A program made the translations under genes and the position numbers. Shown here in pieces: positions 61,594-64,000 of a stretch of DNA of 64,000 nucleotides. The notes below the pieces were generated by a model. It worked only from the letters and a program-made list of their open reading frames with translations, was not told the DNA's origin and did no database searches. The first letter of the stretch is position 1. Each line of letters starts with the position of its first letter. Source of the stretch: Vulgatibacter incomptus_A (lineage in GTDB: Bacteria > Myxococcota > Myxococcia > Myxococcales > Vulgatibacteraceae); contig JBEBXK010000001.1 of NCBI GenBank assembly GCA_040391605.1, positions 176,479 through 240,478 on the forward strand, in the 5' to 3' direction.

Positions 61594-63692
61594 TCATCGA
61601 ACGAAACACATCGACAATCAGCTTTTGGGTTCTCCGAGGAAGCTTCGGGAACGGCGATTCGGTCGCGTGGACCTCGGTTCCAGCCGCTGGATATGACAAC
61701 CGCCTTCTTGAAGACCCAACCGGCTTCTCTGTGGGCGTAGGAGAATCCCTCGGTTCCGCTCCCGAGCTAGCCTCAACGAATGTCTCGCTCAACAACGTGG
61801 ATGGAGCGCTGAACCGCTACGCCCTTGGCACGGTCTCCGGGCCAGCATCCGAGTTCATTGATTCGTCGTTCCTCGACTTCACCGGGCGAATCTACCGAGC
61901 GGTAGTGGGGCAGGGCGGCACGATCACCGAGACGCAATGCACGCCAACGATGGTTGTTTCTGGCCCGGTACAGGACGAACCAGGTTCGATCCACTTCACG
62001 TTGGTAGTCCGGGACGATCACATCCTCGGGCCTTCCGACACAATCAAGCCAATCAGCTACTATTTCGACCATTCGAACCCGTCTGTAGATTGGGTTGCGG
62101 CTCCTCTCCGTACCTACTTCAAGATCCCTTCGCGGGTTCCTTATAGCTACATCTGGGACCGATGCAGGGCAGCCGCCTACGCCTCCAAGCAGAACCTTGA
62201 TACGGCAGTTCCTTGGCTCTACGGGGCAGCTCCGGTCCAAATGACGAAGATCGCCCAAGAGACCGAGAGCTACTTCGTTGTTGGCGTCCCCAATAACCCG
62301 GATGTCTACGCGAACATCTGGTATCGCATCTTCTACGAGGAGGACGGGAAGGTCATCGAGGTTGAAACGACCGTCGACAACGGGATCTTCACGTTCATCG
62401 TCTCCTTCGATGATGTGGACTTGGTTTGCTTTTGCGCCTTCAAGGCGGATCGGCCCTTCCTCGACAAGGAGCTTTGGATCGTCCCAACTGACGCATCTTC
62501 CGAGGAATCCACCAACCCGATCTACCTTCTTCGGACCCTGATGGCGGACCACGCGAAGGGTGGACCGAGCGTCATCGATGCAGCTTCCTTCAACGCAGTG
62601 GAGGCGGCTTCGAAGCGGTTCAACGGGGCAGTCGCGGGGGTCTTCGAGGACAGCTCCTCGATCTCCGGAATCCTGGAACACGTCTGCCCGCTCCTTGGGC
62701 TTCGAACGTGGATCGGTCTGGATGACAAGCTCCACGTCTGCCTAACAGGCATGACCAAGGCTGAGCTGGGCAACCTCTCGGATCTCCCCGAGCTGGACGC
62801 TTCCGACGACTACCCGAAGTCCACGGACGGCTTCCCCTCGATCACCGGAACCACTCCATCCGATGCCGACGACGCAGGGGCCGCAGTCACCCGAGTTTCA
62901 ATCCAGTGGCCCGACATCTACACCAAGCTTTTCCCCATCGAGACCGCTTCTGACCGCTCCTCGTTCAGCAAGAAAACGAAGCTGGCGAAGGAGACCGAGC
63001 GGCGGCTTGCTGGCGACTGGATCGATCCCACCAAGGCGTTCTCGATCTTCTCGGCACTGCTTGAACGTTCGGCCTATCCGACGCGAACGGCAACGATGGT
63101 TACCCATCCATCGATCCTTTCGGTCCCCACGGGCTCCTTGCTCCGGGTAACCAATCCCTTCGCGCTTGGCGCCTGGGATCGGCGGCTTTGTCGGCTCCTA
63201 AAGGCGGACGTTCATCCCTCCGAGCATGCCGCGATCATCCACCTAGACGACCTGGGGCCAACGGAGGGCTTGAAGGCGGGCATGTTGGACAGGCTCTCCA
63301 ACTGGTCCGCCATGAATCCCAACGGAACCGGCATCAAGCTACGGCTCTCAAACGAGTACGCGAACATCCAGACTTCTTCCGCCGTGTTCTCTGCTTCCAT
63401 GGTTGGGGCGTGCATTTGGGTTCAGGGATCGTCCGATGCAGGGTCCAACCGTTCCTACCGGATCACCTCGGTAACGAATAGCACGACAGCGATCGTGTCC
63501 CCAGTTCCCACGGTCAACGAAGAAATCACCGCTTCGCCCAGTGGAACGGCCATCGAGAAGTCTGCTTGGTCGATCGTTCACACCCACAAGAGCAAAGGCC
63601 CCACCTTCCGTCCGGACTACATCCGAGGAACCAACCTCACAACCGGCAAGTTCGATGACGGGACGGGCGGCTTCCAGTTCGTCAGGCACTAA
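61590..63692 (+). CDS. Large tail tip/hub protein
   Basis: 700 residues, GTG start overlapping the previous stop (GTGA). Begins IIERNTSTISFWVLRGSFGNG. A GVGESLGSAPELASTNVSLNN stretch and the later LEHVCPLLGLRTWIGLDDKLHV stretch are similar in style to phage tail hub or central fibre proteins. No enzymatic motif is visible. By size and place it may be the receptor-contacting or hub component. Confidence 0.6.
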   Translation: MIIERNTSTISFWVLRGSFGNGDSVAWTSVPAAGYDNRLLEDPTGFSVGVGESLGSAPELASTNVSLNNVDGALNRYALGTVSGPASEFIDSSFLDFTGRIYRAVVGQGGTITETQCTPTMVVSGPVQDEPGSIHFTLVVRDDHILGPSDTIKPISYYFDHSNPSVDWVAAPLRTYFKIPSRVPYSYIWDRCRAAAYASKQNLDTAVPWLYGAAPVQMTKIAQETESYFVVGVPNNPDVYANIWYRIFYEEDGKVIEVETTVDNGIFTFIVSFDDVDLVCFCAFKADRPFLDKELWIVPTDASSEESTNPIYLLRTLMADHAKGGPSVIDAASFNAVEAASKRFNGAVAGVFEDSSSISGILEHVCPLLGLRTWIGLDDKLHVCLTGMTKAELGNLSDLPELDASDDYPKSTDGFPSITGTTPSDADDAGAAVTRVSIQWPDIYTKLFPIETASDRSSFSKKTKLAKETERRLAGDWIDPTKAFSIFSALLERSAYPTRTATMVTHPSILSVPTGSLLRVTNPFALGAWDRRLCRLLKADVHPSEHAAIIHLDDLGPTEGLKAGMLDRLSNWSAMNPNGTGIKLRLSNEYANIQTSSAVFSASMVGACIWVQGSSDAGSNRSYRITSVTNSTTAIVSPVPTVNEEITASPSGTAIEKSAWSIVHTHKSKGPTFRPDYIRGTNLTTGKFDDGTGGFQFVRH

Positions 63693-63703
63693 GGTTTTCC
63701 CAA

Positions 63704-63997
63704 ATGGCAGACACTACTTATCCGATTGTCAGAACGCCCGAATCGGGAGAAACCCGCGAGCTGGACCCATCGAGCGGGGACACGCTCTCGGTTGGCAGGG
63801 TTGACGCGAACTACTTCCCTATCGTCAACGTGGGGTCACCGGTCGGCCCGAATGACGCGGCGACCAAGTATTACGTGGACTCGGTAGCTGGCGGCGGGAC
63901 TCCGATCACGATCCACAACCAGTTGACGGGACGGTCTACCGCCGATGACCTGCCCCCCGGAAACTGGTCCATGGGAAGCGTGAGCCCAACCGTGTAG
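63704..63997 (+). CDS. Small fibre-like phage protein
   Basis: 97 residues; complete, ends at 63997. Contains PVGPNDAATKYYVDSVAGGG, the NDAxxKxYVD motif common at shaft ends of phage tail fibres. It follows the large tip gene by 11 bp. The product is short and the downstream genes are outside the window. Confidence 0.6.
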   Translation: MADTTYPIVRTPESGETRELDPSSGDTLSVGRVDANYFPIVNVGSPVGPNDAATKYYVDSVAGGGTPITIHNQLTGRSTADDLPPGNWSMGSVSPTV

Positions 63998-64000
63998 GAT

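Overview
The first 41 kb look like a high-G+C chromosome of a myxobacterium (phylum Myxococcota). The strongest argument is a locus at 9.3-22.1 kb that matches, gene by gene, the Glt/Cgl envelope machinery of Myxococcus xanthus gliding motility. Cys-rich lipoproteins, an RCC1-repeat lipoprotein with a Gly-rich linker, and a TAP-like hydrolase lipoprotein fit the same group. I cannot name the species. From the tRNA-Arg gene at 41.2 kb to the right edge the base composition falls visibly and the genes are those of a tailed phage, so this part is an integrated prophage that runs off the window.

Layout. 0-6.7 kb: class IV aminotransferase, Ku (NHEJ), a GAF histidine kinase with a degenerate C-terminal receiver, a zinc-ribbon protein, two small helical proteins and a stand-alone ribosomal protein L3 gene. 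7.1-22.1 kb: a Cys-rich lipoprotein, then the Glt-type locus: CglB-like VWA lipoprotein, two OM beta-barrels (GltA/GltB type), GltC, GltD, GltE (TPR proteins), a CglF/GltF-like small protein, GltG (FHA, TM, AgmX/PglI C-terminal domain) and a CglE/GltH-like barrel. 22.4-37.2 kb: MutS, an AmiC-type amidase, GlnD, a RimK-like ATP-grasp ligase coupled to a Lys/Thr-rich KGG protein, a second KGG-repeat protein, a YrdC/Sua5 protein, XerD, and a fused-permease ABC importer with its ATPase (xerD, permease and ATPase overlap by ATGA). 37.3-41.1 kb: two divergent lipoprotein genes, RCC1-repeat and alpha/beta hydrolase.

Prophage. tRNA-Arg(CCU) is followed by a terminator and a cluster of helically phased 8-bp repeats. 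A leftward early module follows: Xis-like protein, HNH protein, small protein, VapE-like helicase, HTH regulator, then further left-reading small genes. A rightward late module starts at about 46.2 kb: two small membrane or coiled-coil proteins, HNH nuclease, fibre-like proteins, a BppU-like protein, terminase small (P27) and large subunits, HK97 portal, ClpP-type protease, capsid, connector and adaptor genes, tail tube, the gpG/gpGT pair with a canonical -1 slippery heptamer, tape measure and tail tip genes. The tape measure gene indicates a siphovirus-like tail. No integrase, endolysin or right attachment site is visible.

The intergenic DNA of the host part carries a recurring palindromic element of about 100 bp, in tandem at two places, whose hairpin resembles an intrinsic terminator.
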